Origin: Sva-07 sp963747375
Lineage (GTDB): Bacteria; Actinomycetota; Acidimicrobiia; Acidimicrobiales; Ilumatobacteraceae
Direction of reading: 5' to 3'
NCBI GenBank assembly: GCA_963747375.1
Contig: CAVVFL010000011.1
Coordinates: 62,001-126,000 of the forward strand
DNA length: 64,000 nucleotides
Under the pieces are notes generated by a model. That model made no database searches. It was given only the letters and a program-made list of their open reading frames with translations, and was not told the origin of the DNA. The first letter of the stretch is position 1. Every line of letters starts with the position of its first letter. Of this stretch, positions 36,907-46,848 are shown one piece after another. The translations under genes were made by a program, and so were the position numbers.

Positions 36907-38272
36907 GCGCAGTTCCCGACCGGTTTCCTCTGGGGAGCGGCGACCGCCAGCTACCAGATCGAGGGCGCAGCACGTGACGGTGGCAGGGGCGAAAGTGTCT
37001 GGGACGTGTTCTCGCACACCGAAGGCAAGGTGGCCAACGGCCACACCGGCGACGTGGCGTGCGACCACTACCACCGACTCGACGACGACGTTGCGATGAT
37101 GGCCGACCTGGGTCTGCAGAGCTACCGCTTCTCGATCTCGTGGTCGCGGGTGATGCCGGACGGCCGGGGCAACGTGAACCGGGAAGGTCTCGACTTCTAC
37201 GAGCGACTCGTCGACCGGCTCCTCGAGCACGGCATCGTGCCGTGCCCGACGTTGTTCCACTGGGATCTCCCCCAGGAGCTCGAGGAACTCGGTGGCTTCC
37301 GCAACCGTGACACCGTGAGCTGGTTCGGCGACTACGCGGCCCTGATGGTCCGTGAGCTCGGCGACCGGGTCCACATGTGGTCGACGTTCAACGAGCCGTG
37401 GTGCTACGCCTACCTCGGCCACGCTGCCGGCGTCCATGCACCGGGGTTGACCGACCCGCACGCCGCTGTCACCGTCGCCCACCACGAACTGCTGGCCCAC
37501 GGACTGGCCGTGCAGACCATGCGCGCCGAACGCGCCGACCTGCAACTCGGCATCGTCATCAACCCATCGAACATCGTCAGCGACGCGGCCCGCCCCGCCG
37601 ATGAGGACCAGATCCGTCTGATCGATGCGATCCACAACCGCTGGTGGTTCGACGCCACGTTGCGCGGCGAGTACCCGGCCGATCTGCTCGACGCCTACGG
37701 ACCGCTCGCCGACGCCATCCAACCCGGCGACCTCGAGACGATCGGTCAGCCGCTCGACTGGGTCGGCATCAACTACTACTTCGACATCTTCGTGCGCGGC
37801 GCTCGACGACGGCGACGCTCCCGACGGCATGCTCGCCTACCCGACCGTGACCGGCGTGACCGAAGCCGACGAGGCCGAGATCCACACCGACATGGGCTGG
37901 CCGATCACGCCCGATGGGTTCAGCGGACTCCTCGTGCGACTCCGGACCGACTACCCGAACCTGCCGCCCGTCTACATCACCGAGAACGGCTGCGCCTACG
38001 ACGACCCGATCGTCGACGGCCGGTGTGCGGACCCGCGCCGGATCGACTATCTCGATCGGCACCTGAGGGCACTCCGCCGCGCGATCGATGCCGGGGTCGA
38101 CGTTCGCGGCTACTACCAGTGGTCACTGATGGACAACTTCGAATGGTCACTCGGCTACGACAAGCGCTTCGGACTGGTGCACGTCGACTTCGACACGCTC
38201 GAACGGACCCCTCGTGACAGCGCCTACTGGTACCGCGACGTCATCCGTCGAAACGGCCTCGACGCCGACTGA
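36871..38272 (+). CDS. GH1 family beta-glucosidase (one +1 break)
   Basis: About 466 residues. Retaining glycoside hydrolase family 1: FPTGFLWGAATASYQIEGAA, YRFSISWSRVMPDGRGNVNR, PCPTLFHWDLPQELEELGG, STFNEPWCYAYLGHAAGVHA with the acid/base glutamate in NEPW, GINYYFDIFVRG, then after an excess base near 37800 LPPVYITENGCAYDD with the nucleophile in TENG, and YYQWSLMDNFEWSLGYDKRF. Cytoplasmic (no signal peptide); probably hydrolyses beta-glucosides or beta-galactosides. The start is one of three GTG codons in a 12-bp repeat. Beside GH13 and ABC-sugar genes, so part of a carbohydrate-use region. Confidence 0.92.
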
Positions 38273-38279
38273 GGCGAGC

Positions 38280-39044
38280 TCAGTAGTTCGACGTTCCGGC
38301 AACGTCCGAGCCGCCGACGATCACCGCGAGCAGCGAATCGAGCAACCCACTCGCCCCGAACCGGAACGTGGCCGGGGTCGCCCAGCCCTCCCCCATCACC
38401 GAGTCGGCGAGGTCGATGTACGCCATTGCCTCGTCGAACGTGCGGATCCCGCCGGACGGCTTGAGGCCGACCGGACGCCCGGCGCGGGCGATGACGTCGA
38501 GCATCGCTGCGGCCGCTTCGAGGCTGGCCCCGGCGGGGATCTTGCCGGTGGAGGTCTTGACGAAGTCGGCACCGTTGTCGATCGCCAACTGCGCAGCCGA
38601 CGAGATGACGGCGGTGTCGTCGAGCGCGCCGGTCTCGAGAATCACCTTGAGCAATGTCGGCGGCTCGATCAGCGCGGCCACCGCTGCCACCAGCGCGGCG
38701 GCACGATCGACGTCACCCGACAGGACGGCCCGGTACGGCAGCACGACATCGATGTCGTCAGCGCCGTCTGCCAGCGCCGCGGCGACAGCCGCCGTCACGG
38801 CGTCGAGCGGCTCGTCGCCCGACGGGAAGTTGACGACCGTCGCCACCCTCACGTCGGTCTCGCGCAGCTGGCTCGCGCACGTCGCAACGAATTCCGGCCA
38901 GACGCACACCGCGGCAGTCGCATGTTCACGGGCACGACGGCACAGCTCGTCGATGCCTCCTGGTGCATGATCGTCGGCGAGATCGGTCAGGTCGATCAAT
39001 CCGATCGCCCGATGCGCCGCTGCAGTTCGTTCGAGGTCAGTCAT
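38280..39044 (-). CDS. deoC: Deoxyribose-phosphate aldolase
   Basis: 254-residue TIM-barrel aldolase splitting 2-deoxyribose 5-phosphate into acetaldehyde and glyceraldehyde 3-phosphate. It shows AIGLIDLTDL near the start, ATVVNFPSGDEP, DIDVVLPYRAVLSGD, LLKVILETGAL, the Schiff-base lysine in GADFVKTSTGKIPAGAS (K163) and the second lysine in GLKPSGGIRTFDEA (K195). Complete. ATG 39044 overlaps the stop of the DUF4032 gene by 8 nt, so it is co-translated with it. Convergent with GH1, with only 7 bp between stops. Confidence 0.94.
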   Translation of the reverse strand: MTDLERTAAAHRAIGLIDLTDLADDHAPGGIDELCRRAREHATAAVCVWPEFVATCASQLRETDVRVATVVNFPSGDEPLDAVTAAVAAALADGADDIDVVLPYRAVLSGDVDRAAALVAAVAALIEPPTLLKVILETGALDDTAVISSAAQLAIDNGADFVKTSTGKIPAGASLEAAAAMLDVIARAGRPVGLKPSGGIRTFDEAMAYIDLADSVMGEGWATPATFRFGASGLLDSLLAVIVGGSDVAGTSNY

Positions 39045-40263
39045 CGAGACCGACGGTATCCGCTGGCGCCTCGCTGTCGAGACGGAGCTGACGCTCCTCC
39101 GGCGCAGTCGGCAACACGCCGGCGAGGTAATCGGCGAGCGCCTCCTGGGTCCTGACCTCGCCGCCGCGTTTCTCGGCCATGAGATAACGGTGCTCGAGCA
39201 ACTGATGGAACAGTTCCGGGGGCTCGAGATGTGACCGCATGTCGGCAGGGATCGCATCGATCACGGGTTGGTAGACATCGGCGAGCCACCGCGTCGTCGC
39301 CACGGCGCGCGGGACCGACAGCCCGTCACGCCGCTCGAGCCACGCCTTGTGCTGGTCGATGTCGGACAGCAGACGACGGGCCTGGTTCTCCTGCACCTCC
39401 AGCCCGGTCCGACGGCGGAGCTCGCGGGCGTGGTGGCCTTCCTCGATCAGCACCGGCTGCACGGAGAGTGTGCGCCCGTCACGATTGATCGACAGTTCCT
39501 CGACGTCGAATCCGAGATCGTTGATGCGCCGGACGCGCTGTTCGATCCGCCACCGCTCGTCGAGGTCGAATTCCTCCACGCGGGTCAGTTCGCCCCACAG
39601 TTCCTCGTAGCGGGCACGCAGGCTCTCCGCGATCCCGATGTGATCGATCTCGTAGGCGATGCGTCCGCTCGCCTGCAGTTCGAGCAGACCTCCCACCACG
39701 TTCTCGACGCCGATGTCGATGTCGTAGATCCGCATCCGATCCGAGAGCGTCGGCCGGCGTTCCGTGGTCTCGGCGTCGACGAGATAGGCCATCACGGCGC
39801 CGGCGTCACGACGCCAGAGGATGTTCGACAGCGAACAGTCGCCCCAGAACACGCCCTCGAGATGCAGGCGCACGAGCAGGACGACGCCGGCGTCCATCAG
39901 TTTCTCGGCGAGGATGGGATCGCCTCGGCCGAGGAGGTACCAGTACGGCAGCGAGTAGTCGAGGTAACGGGTGATCAGGACCGCGTCACCGGTTCCCGGC
40001 GCATCCGACACGACGCCCACGGGCTCGACGACGGGCAGGTGATCGTCGCGGAGGTCTCGCAGCACCCGGTACTCGGCCTGCGCCGCGACGACCGACGTCG
40101 CCTTGAGCGCGTAGACACGGTCCTCGAAGCGCACGAACCGCACGATGTGACGACTGATCCCGTGCGCCATCTTCACGAGCCGTGGGTCCTGCCATTCCGC
40201 GAGCGGGACGTCCCACGGCAGTTCGAGGAAGTCGGGGTGTCCCTGCTTCGTCACGATCTCCAC
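39037..40263 (-). CDS. DUF4032 family protein with kinase-like fold
   Basis: 408-residue DUF4032 protein. The N-terminal half looks like a degenerate lipopolysaccharide-kinase/protein-kinase fold: FVRFEDRVYALKATSVVAAQ (candidate nucleotide-binding lysine), LHLEGVFWGDCSLSNILWRR (catalytic-loop-like GDCSLSNILW) and AYLVDAETTERRP (DFG-like DAE). The C-terminal half, from about residue 190, is DUF4032 proper. Function is unknown; the family is common in actinobacteria. GTG 40263 follows GGAGG by 8 nt. It lies 19 nt behind the GH13 gene and overlaps deoC. Confidence 0.85.
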   Translation of the reverse strand: MEIVTKQGHPDFLELPWDVPLAEWQDPRLVKMAHGISRHIVRFVRFEDRVYALKATSVVAAQAEYRVLRDLRDDHLPVVEPVGVVSDAPGTGDAVLITRYLDYSLPYWYLLGRGDPILAEKLMDAGVVLLVRLHLEGVFWGDCSLSNILWRRDAGAVMAYLVDAETTERRPTLSDRMRIYDIDIGVENVVGGLLELQASGRIAYEIDHIGIAESLRARYEELWGELTRVEEFDLDERWRIEQRVRRINDLGFDVEELSINRDGRTLSVQPVLIEEGHHARELRRRTGLEVQENQARRLLSDIDQHKAWLERRDGLSVPRAVATTRWLADVYQPVIDAIPADMRSHLEPPELFHQLLEHRYLMAEKRGGEVRTQEALADYLAGVLPTAPEERQLRLDSEAPADTVGLDD

Positions 40264-40282
40264 GGCGACACCTCCGATCCGA

Positions 40283-41926
40283 TCACGGTGCGCTCGTCAT
40301 CCAGACGGCAGCGTCGGCCGGCAGACGCCCGTCGACCAGCGGGTCCGACACCAGCACGACGGTGCCGGCGGGCAGCGCGACCTCGACCTCGCCCATGTTC
40401 GCGACACAGACGAACCCGTCACCTCGGCGGAAGGCCAGGACATCCGCACCGAGATCGACGAGTTCGAAGCCGACCTCGTCGACGAGGAGTTCACGACGCT
40501 GACGCAACGCGCTGCGGTACAGGTTCAGCGTCGACTCGGCGTCGCCGTCCTGGGCGGCGGCCGACAGCGCGGCGAACTCGTCAGGCTGCGGGAGCCACGA
40601 CCCGTCCGTACCGAATCCGAGCGACGAACCGCTGGACTCCCAGGGGATCGGTACCCGGCATCCGTCGCGGCCCTTCACGGTGTGGTCCGAGTCGTGCCAG
40701 ATCGGATCCTGCAGCGAGTCCAACGGCAGGTTCCACGCTTCGGGGAGGGCGAGTTCGTCGCCCTGGTACACGTAGGCCGACCCGGGGAGCGCGAACGTCA
40801 CCAGGGCTGCCGCCCTGGCGCGACGCATGCCCCGCTCGGCGTCGAGGAGGTCGTGCGGACCGTCGAGCAGCCACCGCGCCGGCTCGACATCGCGCGGCAG
40901 CCCGTACCTCGTGGCGTGGCGGACGACGTCGTGGTTCGACAACACCCACGTGGGGTTGGACCCCACGGCGTTGGCCGAGCGGACGCTTTCGGCGATGATG
41001 GTCCGGAACTCGTCGGCGTCCCACGGGGCCGACAACAGGTCGAAGTCGAACGCCTGGTGGTATTCGTCGGGGCGCAGGTAGAGCGGGCGCCGGTCGGCGT
41101 CGACCCATGCCTCGGCGACCATCATCCGGTCGCCGTACCCGTCGAGCAGGCGCCGCCACCTGCGCACGATCGGGTGGATCTCGTCGCGGTCGAGGTACGG
41201 AAGTGGCTCGACTCGCCCCTTGCCGTCGTTGAGGTGGATGCCCGCATCGGGATAGCCGGGCGCCTTCACCAGTGCATGTGCGACATCGATGCGGAACCCG
41301 GCCGCGCCCCGGTCGAGCCAGAACCGCATCACGGACTCGAACTCGGCGGGCACGTCCGGGTGCTCCCAGTTCACATCGGGCTGGCTCTCGTCGAACAGGT
41401 GGAGGTACCACTGGCCGTCGTCCGCTCGCGTCCACGCCGGTCCGCCGAACACCGACTGCCAGTCGTTCGGTGGGAGTTCACCGTTGTCGCCTCGGCCGTC
41501 GACGAAGTGGTAGCGGGCCCGGGCAGGTGAGCCGGGCGGCGACGCCAGTGCGTCACGGAACCACCGGTGATCCCACGAGGTGTGGTTCGGCACGAGGTCG
41601 ACGAGCACGCGGATGCCGTGTGCTCGCGCATCCGCGATGAACTCCACAGCCTCCGCGGTGGTGCCGAACTGTTCGTTGATCTCCCGGTAGTCGGCGACGT
41701 CGTACCCACCGTCGAGCAGCGGCGAGCGGTACCACGGATTGATCCAGAGGGCGTCGACACCGAGCCGTTCGAGGTACGCCAGGCGAGCGCGCATGCCGGC
41801 GATGTCGCCGGTGCCGTCACCGTTGCCGTCCGCGAAGGATCGGACGTAGATCTGGTAGACGACCGCGTGGCGCCACCACTCACGGCCGGCCGGCGCGGGT
41901 GCGAAGGGGTCGAGGTCCTTGTCCAC
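40283..41926 (-). CDS. GH13 family alpha-glucosidase
   Basis: 547-residue alpha-amylase-superfamily enzyme with the four conserved regions: DLVPNHTS (I), GFRIDVAHALV with the nucleophile Asp (II), MVAEAWVDA with the acid/base Glu (III) and VLSNHDVVRH (IV). The N-terminus REWWRHAVVYQIYVRSFADG with a calcium-like DGNGDGTGDI loop and the short C-terminal beta domain match oligo-1,6-glucosidase/alpha-glucosidase enzymes. Cytoplasmic. GTG 41926 is preferred to the longer frame because TACGTT (41935-41940, minus) ends 8 nt before it. Divergent from lacI, with a LacI operator between; probably degrades the sugar imported by the neighbouring ABC transporter. Confidence 0.92.
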   Translation of the reverse strand: MDKDLDPFAPAPAGREWWRHAVVYQIYVRSFADGNGDGTGDIAGMRARLAYLERLGVDALWINPWYRSPLLDGGYDVADYREINEQFGTTAEAVEFIADARAHGIRVLVDLVPNHTSWDHRWFRDALASPPGSPARARYHFVDGRGDNGELPPNDWQSVFGGPAWTRADDGQWYLHLFDESQPDVNWEHPDVPAEFESVMRFWLDRGAAGFRIDVAHALVKAPGYPDAGIHLNDGKGRVEPLPYLDRDEIHPIVRRWRRLLDGYGDRMMVAEAWVDADRRPLYLRPDEYHQAFDFDLLSAPWDADEFRTIIAESVRSANAVGSNPTWVLSNHDVVRHATRYGLPRDVEPARWLLDGPHDLLDAERGMRRARAAALVTFALPGSAYVYQGDELALPEAWNLPLDSLQDPIWHDSDHTVKGRDGCRVPIPWESSGSSLGFGTDGSWLPQPDEFAALSAAAQDGDAESTLNLYRSALRQRRELLVDEVGFELVDLGADVLAFRRGDGFVCVANMGEVEVALPAGTVVLVSDPLVDGRLPADAAVWMTSAP

Positions 41927-41934
41927 GACGAGCG

Positions 41935-41940
41935 AACGTA
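41935..41940 (-). promoter_or_regulatory. -10 box TACGTT, leaderless promoter of the GH13 operon
   Basis: Minus-strand TACGTT ends 8 nt before the GTG at 41926. The LacI operator at 42005 lies about 65 bp upstream. Confidence 0.5.
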
Positions 41941-42004
41941 CCGCACGCCGCGCCACTGGTGCGACCGCAGTCGACGCGCGCGATCCACTCGCAGCACGGC
42001 CGTC

Positions 42005-42018
42005 TGTAAACGCTTACA
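42005..42018. promoter_or_regulatory. LacI-family operator TGTAAACGCTTACA
   Basis: Near-perfect palindrome of the LacI/GalR type (CG centre). It overlaps the candidate -10 box TACACT (42015-42020) of lacI, so it fits autoregulation and control of the divergent GH13 promoter. The operator at 43178 is exactly its reverse complement. Confidence 0.88.
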
Positions 42019-42020
42019 CT
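42015..42020 (+). promoter_or_regulatory. -10 box TACACT of lacI
   Basis: TANNNT hexamer ending 9 nt before the lacI ATG and overlapping the operator by 4 bp. Confidence 0.45.
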
Positions 42021-42029
42021 CGGCGACGC

Positions 42030-43113
42030 ATGGACCAGACGAGCGAGCCGACGGCACCACGCCAGCGTCGACCGCGCATCGAGGACGTGGCCCAGGCCGC
42101 TCATGTGTCGGTCGCCACCGTGAGCCGCGCGCTGCGAGGTCTGCCCAACGTCGCCGAGTCGACACGCGCCCGCGTGCTCGAGGTGGCGACGGCCATGCAC
42201 TACGAACCCGACCCTGCCGCTGCCCGACTCGCCGCAGGACGCACGCGGACCGTCATCGTCGTGGTCCCGCACCTGGCGAGCTGGTACTTCTCCACCGTCA
42301 TCGCCGGAGCGGAGGCCGTGTGCAGCGAATCCGGCTACGAATTCCTCGTGGTGGGCGTCGGCACCATCGGCCGAGTGCAACCGCCTGCTCGCGGAGCCAT
42401 ACCGGATCGAACGACGCACCGACGGCGTGATTCTCGTCAACATCCAGGCCACCGACGAGCAGGCGCGCTCGTTGCGCGAACGAGGGGTTGCACTGTCGAC
42501 CGTCGGCACACGGGCCCACGGGTCGCCGTCGGTGTTCGTCGACGACGTCGAGGTCGGTCGGCTCGCCGCCACCACGCTCGCCCGACTCGGGCACACGCGA
42601 ATCGGGCTGATCAGCGGGCTCGGCGAGGACCCCCTGAACTTCGAAGTGCCGAAGCGACGCACGGCTGGGTTCCTCGCTGGCATCGAACAGGTCGGGTTGA
42701 CCTTCGATCCGTGCCTCGAGGTCGGCGGCGACTTCGGGATCGACGGCGGCCAGGAAGCGATGGCGCGACTCCTCGACCTCGCCGACCCACCGACCGCCGT
42801 GTTCGCGATGTCCGACGAGATGGCCTTCGGCGCCCTCATGGAACTGGCTGCACGCGGTCTGCAACCGGGTGCCGACGTCTCGGTGCTCGGCGTCGACGAC
42901 CACGACGTGTCGCGGGCGCTCGCGCTGAGCACGATCCGCCAGAACGTGGCGTCGCAGGGCGCCGCCGCAGCACGGTCACTCTTGGCAGTGATGGCGTCGG
43001 CGCCGATCGACCTCGAGCCGGTCGTCGCGCCGATCGAGTTGGTGATTCGCGGCCACGACAGGTCCTCCTCGCTCCCGTCAGAGCCGCCGACGGGAGCGAT
43101 TCGCGGTCGGTGA
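42030..43113 (+). CDS. LacI-family transcriptional regulator (one +1 break)
   Basis: About 360 residues after bridging an excess base near 42375. N-terminal HTH and hinge helix: PRIEDVAQAAHVSVATVSRA followed by VAESTRARVLEVATAMHYEP. The effector domain has the periplasmic-binding-protein fold: TVIVVVPHLASWYFSTVIAG, TDGVILVNIQATDEQARSL, TRIGLISGLGEDPLNFEVPK, PPTAVFAMSDEMAFGALMEL and the final ALSTIRQNVASQGAAAARSL. Likely a sugar-responsive repressor of its own gene, the GH13 operon and the ABC transporter; matching operators precede both transcription units. Confidence 0.9.
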
Positions 43114-43156
43114 CGGCCCGACATCCAATTCTGTGACAAGAAGTCGCCCGATTGGC

Positions 43157-43191
43157 TTGACGACCCGGGGTCAAGTCTGTAAGCGTTTACA
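43157..43191 (+). promoter_or_regulatory. Promoter and LacI operator of the sugar ABC operon
   Basis: -35 TTGACG (43157-43162), 17-bp spacer, -10 TAAGCG overlapping the operator TGTAAGCGTTTACA (43178-43191). The operator is the exact reverse complement of that at 42005. An extra inverted repeat CTTGAC...GTCAAG (43156-43175) covers the -35 box and spacer. The operator overlying -10 predicts direct repression. Confidence 0.8.
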
Positions 43192-43236
43192 TCGCCGAAA
43201 CATTTCGGCTCACATCCACCAGAGGGGGAGGACCCA

Positions 43237-44612
43237 ATGAACAAGCGCTGGCTCAAGCTAGCCGCTGTCCCGATTGCGTTGTCACTCGTTGCCGCAGCAT
43301 GCGGAAGCGACAGTGACAGCAGCTCCGGCAGCGATTCCACGACCGCAGCCACCGACGACCGCCACCGACGGCAGCGGCAGCAGCAGCGGCGACTTCGGAG
43401 GCGCCACCGTCACCATCACCGGCCCCGAGCGCGACGATCCATCGATCGCCGCCATCAACGACACGCTCAACGCGTGGGGCGAGACGGTCAACCTGAAGGT
43501 CGAGTACACCGGCGACGCGGACTGGGAAGCGAACATCAACACGCAGGTCGAAGGCGGCAACCCGCCCGACATCTCGTTCTTCCCCCAGCCCGGCAAGCTC
43601 GCCGACTTCGCACGATCCGGTTACATCGTTCCCCTGACGGACGAGGTGAACGCCACCCTCGACGAGTTCTGGGCCGACGGCTTCCAGCTGTACGGCAACG
43701 TCGACGACGTCCAGTACGGCGTTCCCGCCAAGACCGACCTCAAGTCGCTCGTGTGGTACCAGCCGCAGGCATTCGCCGACGCCGGCTACGAAGTGCCGAC
43801 CACGTTCGACGAGTTCACCGCGCTGGTCGACGCAGATGGCCGCAGACGGTGGCCCGAAGCCGCTGTGCGTGGGCATCGAGTCCGGCCAGGCAACCGGCTG
43901 GCCGTTCACGGACTGGGTCGAGGACATGGTGCTTCGCCAGGCCGGCGCTGACGTGTACGACCAGTGGGTCAACCACGAGATCCCGTTCGACGACCCGCAG
44001 ATCGTGACGGCGATGCAGACCGTTTCCGACCTGTGGACGCCGGAGAACGTGTTCGCAGCCGGTGGCTCGATCGCCGCGACGAACTTCGCCGACAACGGCC
44101 AGCCGCTCGTCGACGGGCAGTGCTACATGCACCGTCAGGCGAACTTCTTCGCCGGTCTCTTCCCCGAAGGCACCACGTTCGCCGATCCGTCGGATCCGAC
44201 GGCCGTCGACGTGTTCTACTTCCCGGACGTCAACGGCGACAAGCCCGTCCTCACCGCCGGCATCTTCGCCTCGGCGTTCAACGACGATCCCGCCACGATG
44301 GCCGTGATGAACTACATCGCCACGGCTGACTACGCGCAGACTCGTCAGAAGAACCAGACCGAAGCCGTCGGCGGCGGTCTGTCCGGCTACCTGTCGGCAG
44401 CGATGAACCAGGATCCGGCCGTCTACCAGCCGCTGGAGCAGAGCTTCCTGACGATCCTCAACGCGTCGCAGATCGCACGCTTCGACGCTTCCGACCTGAT
44501 GCCCGCCGACGTCGGCGCCGGCACCTTCTGGACGGAGGGCACGTCACTCGTCAACGGCGACACCAACGCCGCCGACGCTGCAGCTGCCATCGAGGCCTCC
44601 TGGCCGAGCTGA
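43237..44612 (+). CDS. Sugar ABC transporter substrate-binding lipoprotein (two +1 breaks)
   Basis: About 457 residues over excess bases near 43355 and 43832. Lipoprotein: MNKRWLKLAAVPIALSLVAA then the lipobox cysteine of VAAAC and a Ser/Gly/Asp/Thr linker. The mature protein is a family 1 solute-binding protein (MalE/AglE-like): ATVTITGPERDDPSIAAIND, VEGGNPPDISFFPQPGKLAD, YGVPAKTDLKSLVWYQPQAF, DGQCYMHRQANFFAGLF and the C-terminal ADVGAGTFWTEGTSLVNGDT. Probably binds alpha-glucosides, by analogy and by GH13 context. Ribosome-binding GGGGGAGGA 4 nt before the ATG. First gene of an operon under the LacI operator. Confidence 0.9.
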
Positions 44613-44621
44613 ACACTGCCG

Positions 44622-44644
44622 CCTGACCCGAACGATCGGGCAGG
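44622..44644 (+). terminator. Stem-loop after the binding-protein gene
   Basis: CCTGACCCGA and TCGGGCAGG pair (one bulged A) around a 4-nt loop, 10 nt past the stop. No T-run follows. Such hairpins behind binding-protein genes often protect that part of the mRNA and give higher expression than the permeases; partial termination is also possible. Confidence 0.55.
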
Positions 44645-44767
44645 TCTCGCACGCGACGGGGCACTGGCACTACGGTGTCGGTGCCCCGCTGCGTTTTCAT
44701 GTCACGACGCCGGGGTGGACACACCGGGGAAGAACGATCAAGCGAACGATCAAGAGGGGGTCGCAGC

Positions 44768-46845
44768 GTGGAAACGCTCGAACGCACAGCAGCCGACGAA
44801 GGCACGCCGGATCAGCCCGCAGGGAGCGGCCAGGAACGGTGCCACACCGGGTTCGTCGCGTACGACCCAGCAGTACGTCAGGGTCGGTGGAGGATTCGTC
44901 CTCGGACTCGGCGCTGCTCTACTGGGCCTTCGTCGAGGAGAAGATCCGCAGCACACTGCTGACGGTCATCATCGCCGTCGCGGCGAGCGCCGGCCTCTGG
45001 ATCGGCGCCAACCTGCTGTTCAACCAGGTGCGGGGACGCTGGCAACTCTTCAACACCATCGCCTTCGGCGTCATCGGTGCGGTCCTCGGCATCGTCCTGC
45101 ACGGCAACCTCATCACCGTCGGGTCGGGCGAGGGCTTCCTGACGTGGGTCGTCGGACCCCTCGCGGGTGCCGCTGCCTTCGGCGGGCTCGGCTTCGTGCT
45201 CGCCCAGACGGAGGATCCGGGCAGGCGACGCGCGATTGCACTGGGCAGCAGCATCGTGCTCGGGCTCGTCATCGGCGTGGTGATCCGTGACGCCTACCAA
45301 CCCGGCCTCGACCCCGTCGCCATCGTCGTCTACACACTCGTCGGCATCGCGATCGGCGCCGGTCTCAGCCTGCTCCTCAAACATCCCCCACTCGGCGGCG
45401 CGCTCACCGGAGGAGCACTCGGCTGGGTCCTCGGCGCCTGGGGTGCAGCCGAGCTGGGCGACGGGTCGCCCGCCACATCGATCATCGCCACCCTCGTCCC
45501 CGCAGTGCTGATCGGGCTGCGGCTCGGGATGACCAAGAACCCGGACTACCGGGCACGCGTGGCCATCGACAACCGATCACGAGCCGTCATCTTCATCGGT
45601 CCGGCCCTGGCGTTCATCTCGGTGATGCTCGTGATCCCCGCGATTCGTACCGCCTATCTGTCGTTGTTCAACAAGGACTCTGTCGACTTCGTCGGCCTCG
45701 ACAACTACAAGGCGGTGTTCGACGACAAGAACAGCCTCGATCTCGACAACTGGACGAACATGTTCACGAGCGTCCCGTTCATCCTCGGGGTGATCCTGCT
45801 CGCGATCGCCGTCGTCATCGGAATCTCGATGAAGAAGCGCACCGGGCGCGCCGTCGAGATCGGCAACCCCACCGTCGCCCCGCTCGTCGTGGGCCTGCTG
45901 TTCATGTGCTTCGGGGCGTTCACTGCGATGCGCGGCACGCTGATCAACAACCTCTGGTGGGTCGTCGTGGTCACCTTCGTCTCGACCGCCATGGGCCTGG
46001 CGATCGCCGTGCTCGCCGATCAGCGAGGTGGCGAGCGGGTCGCGAAGTCGGTCATCTTCATGCCGATGGCGATCTCCCTGGTCGGCGCGTCGGTCATCTG
46101 GCGCTTCGTCTACACCGCCCGCGACACCTCCACCGAACAGACCGGCGTGCTCAACGCGTTGTGGATCGGCCTCGGGCGACTCTCGACCGGATCGGGACTC
46201 CCGACGCTCATCGCGACGATCTTCCTGGTCCTCGTCCTGGTCGGGCTCTTCATGGTGATGGCCCGCATGCTCGTGAGATACGGGCCCGGGCGCGCCGTGG
46301 TCCCAGGGATCATGATCGTGCTGGTGGGCTGGTTGTTCATCCGGTTCACCGGCATCGTCGGCGGCGGCGTGGGTGGGTTCCAGACCCTCCCCGACGGGAC
46401 GGTCGAAGGACAGACGGTCTTCTTCGTCCAGGAGACCCCGTACAACAACTTCTGGTTGATGGTCGTCATGATCTGGATCCAGACCGGCTTCTCGATGGTC
46501 ATCCTGTCGGCGGCGATCAAGGCCGTGCCGACCGAGCTGATCGAGGCGGCGAAGATCGACGGCGCCACCACCAGCCAGGTGTTCTGGCGGGTGACCCTGC
46601 CACAGATCGCGACCACGATCGGCGTCGTCGTCACCACCCTGATCGTGGGCGTGATGAAGGTCTTCGACATCGTCAAGGTGATGACCAACGGCCAGTTCGG
46701 CTCGCAGGTGCTCGCCAACCAGATGTTCCAGGAGGCCTTCAGCTTCCAGAACAAGGGCAAGGGCGCAGCACTCGCGATGTTGATCTTCCTCGCCGTGCTC
46801 CCGGTCATGATCTACAACATCCGCCGTATGCAGAGGGAGAGCTGA
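44768..46845 (+). CDS. Sugar ABC transporter permease, MalF-like, with long N-terminal extension (two +1 breaks)
   Basis: About 691 residues after bridging excess bases near 44857 and 44912. After a hydrophilic start (VETLERTAADEGTPDQPAGS) comes a run of six or more hydrophobic helices in some 230 residues (LLYWAFVEEKIRSTLLTVII onward) that ordinary MalF proteins of about 300 residues lack. Then the binding-protein-dependent transport domain: VDFVGLDNYKAVFDD, KSVIFMPMAISLVGASVIWR and the EAA loop ELIEAAKIDGATTSQVFWRV that contacts the ATPase. GTG 44768 follows AGAGGGGG by 7 nt. Partner of the MalG-like permease 3 nt downstream. Confidence 0.86.
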
Positions 46846-46848
46846 ACG

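Noticed and set aside
43316..43400. Repeated Ser/Asp codons after the binding-protein lipobox as a phase-variable tract
   Set aside because: This is the usual low-complexity lipoprotein linker; the break at 43355 matches the general +1 pattern and is not in a homopolymer.
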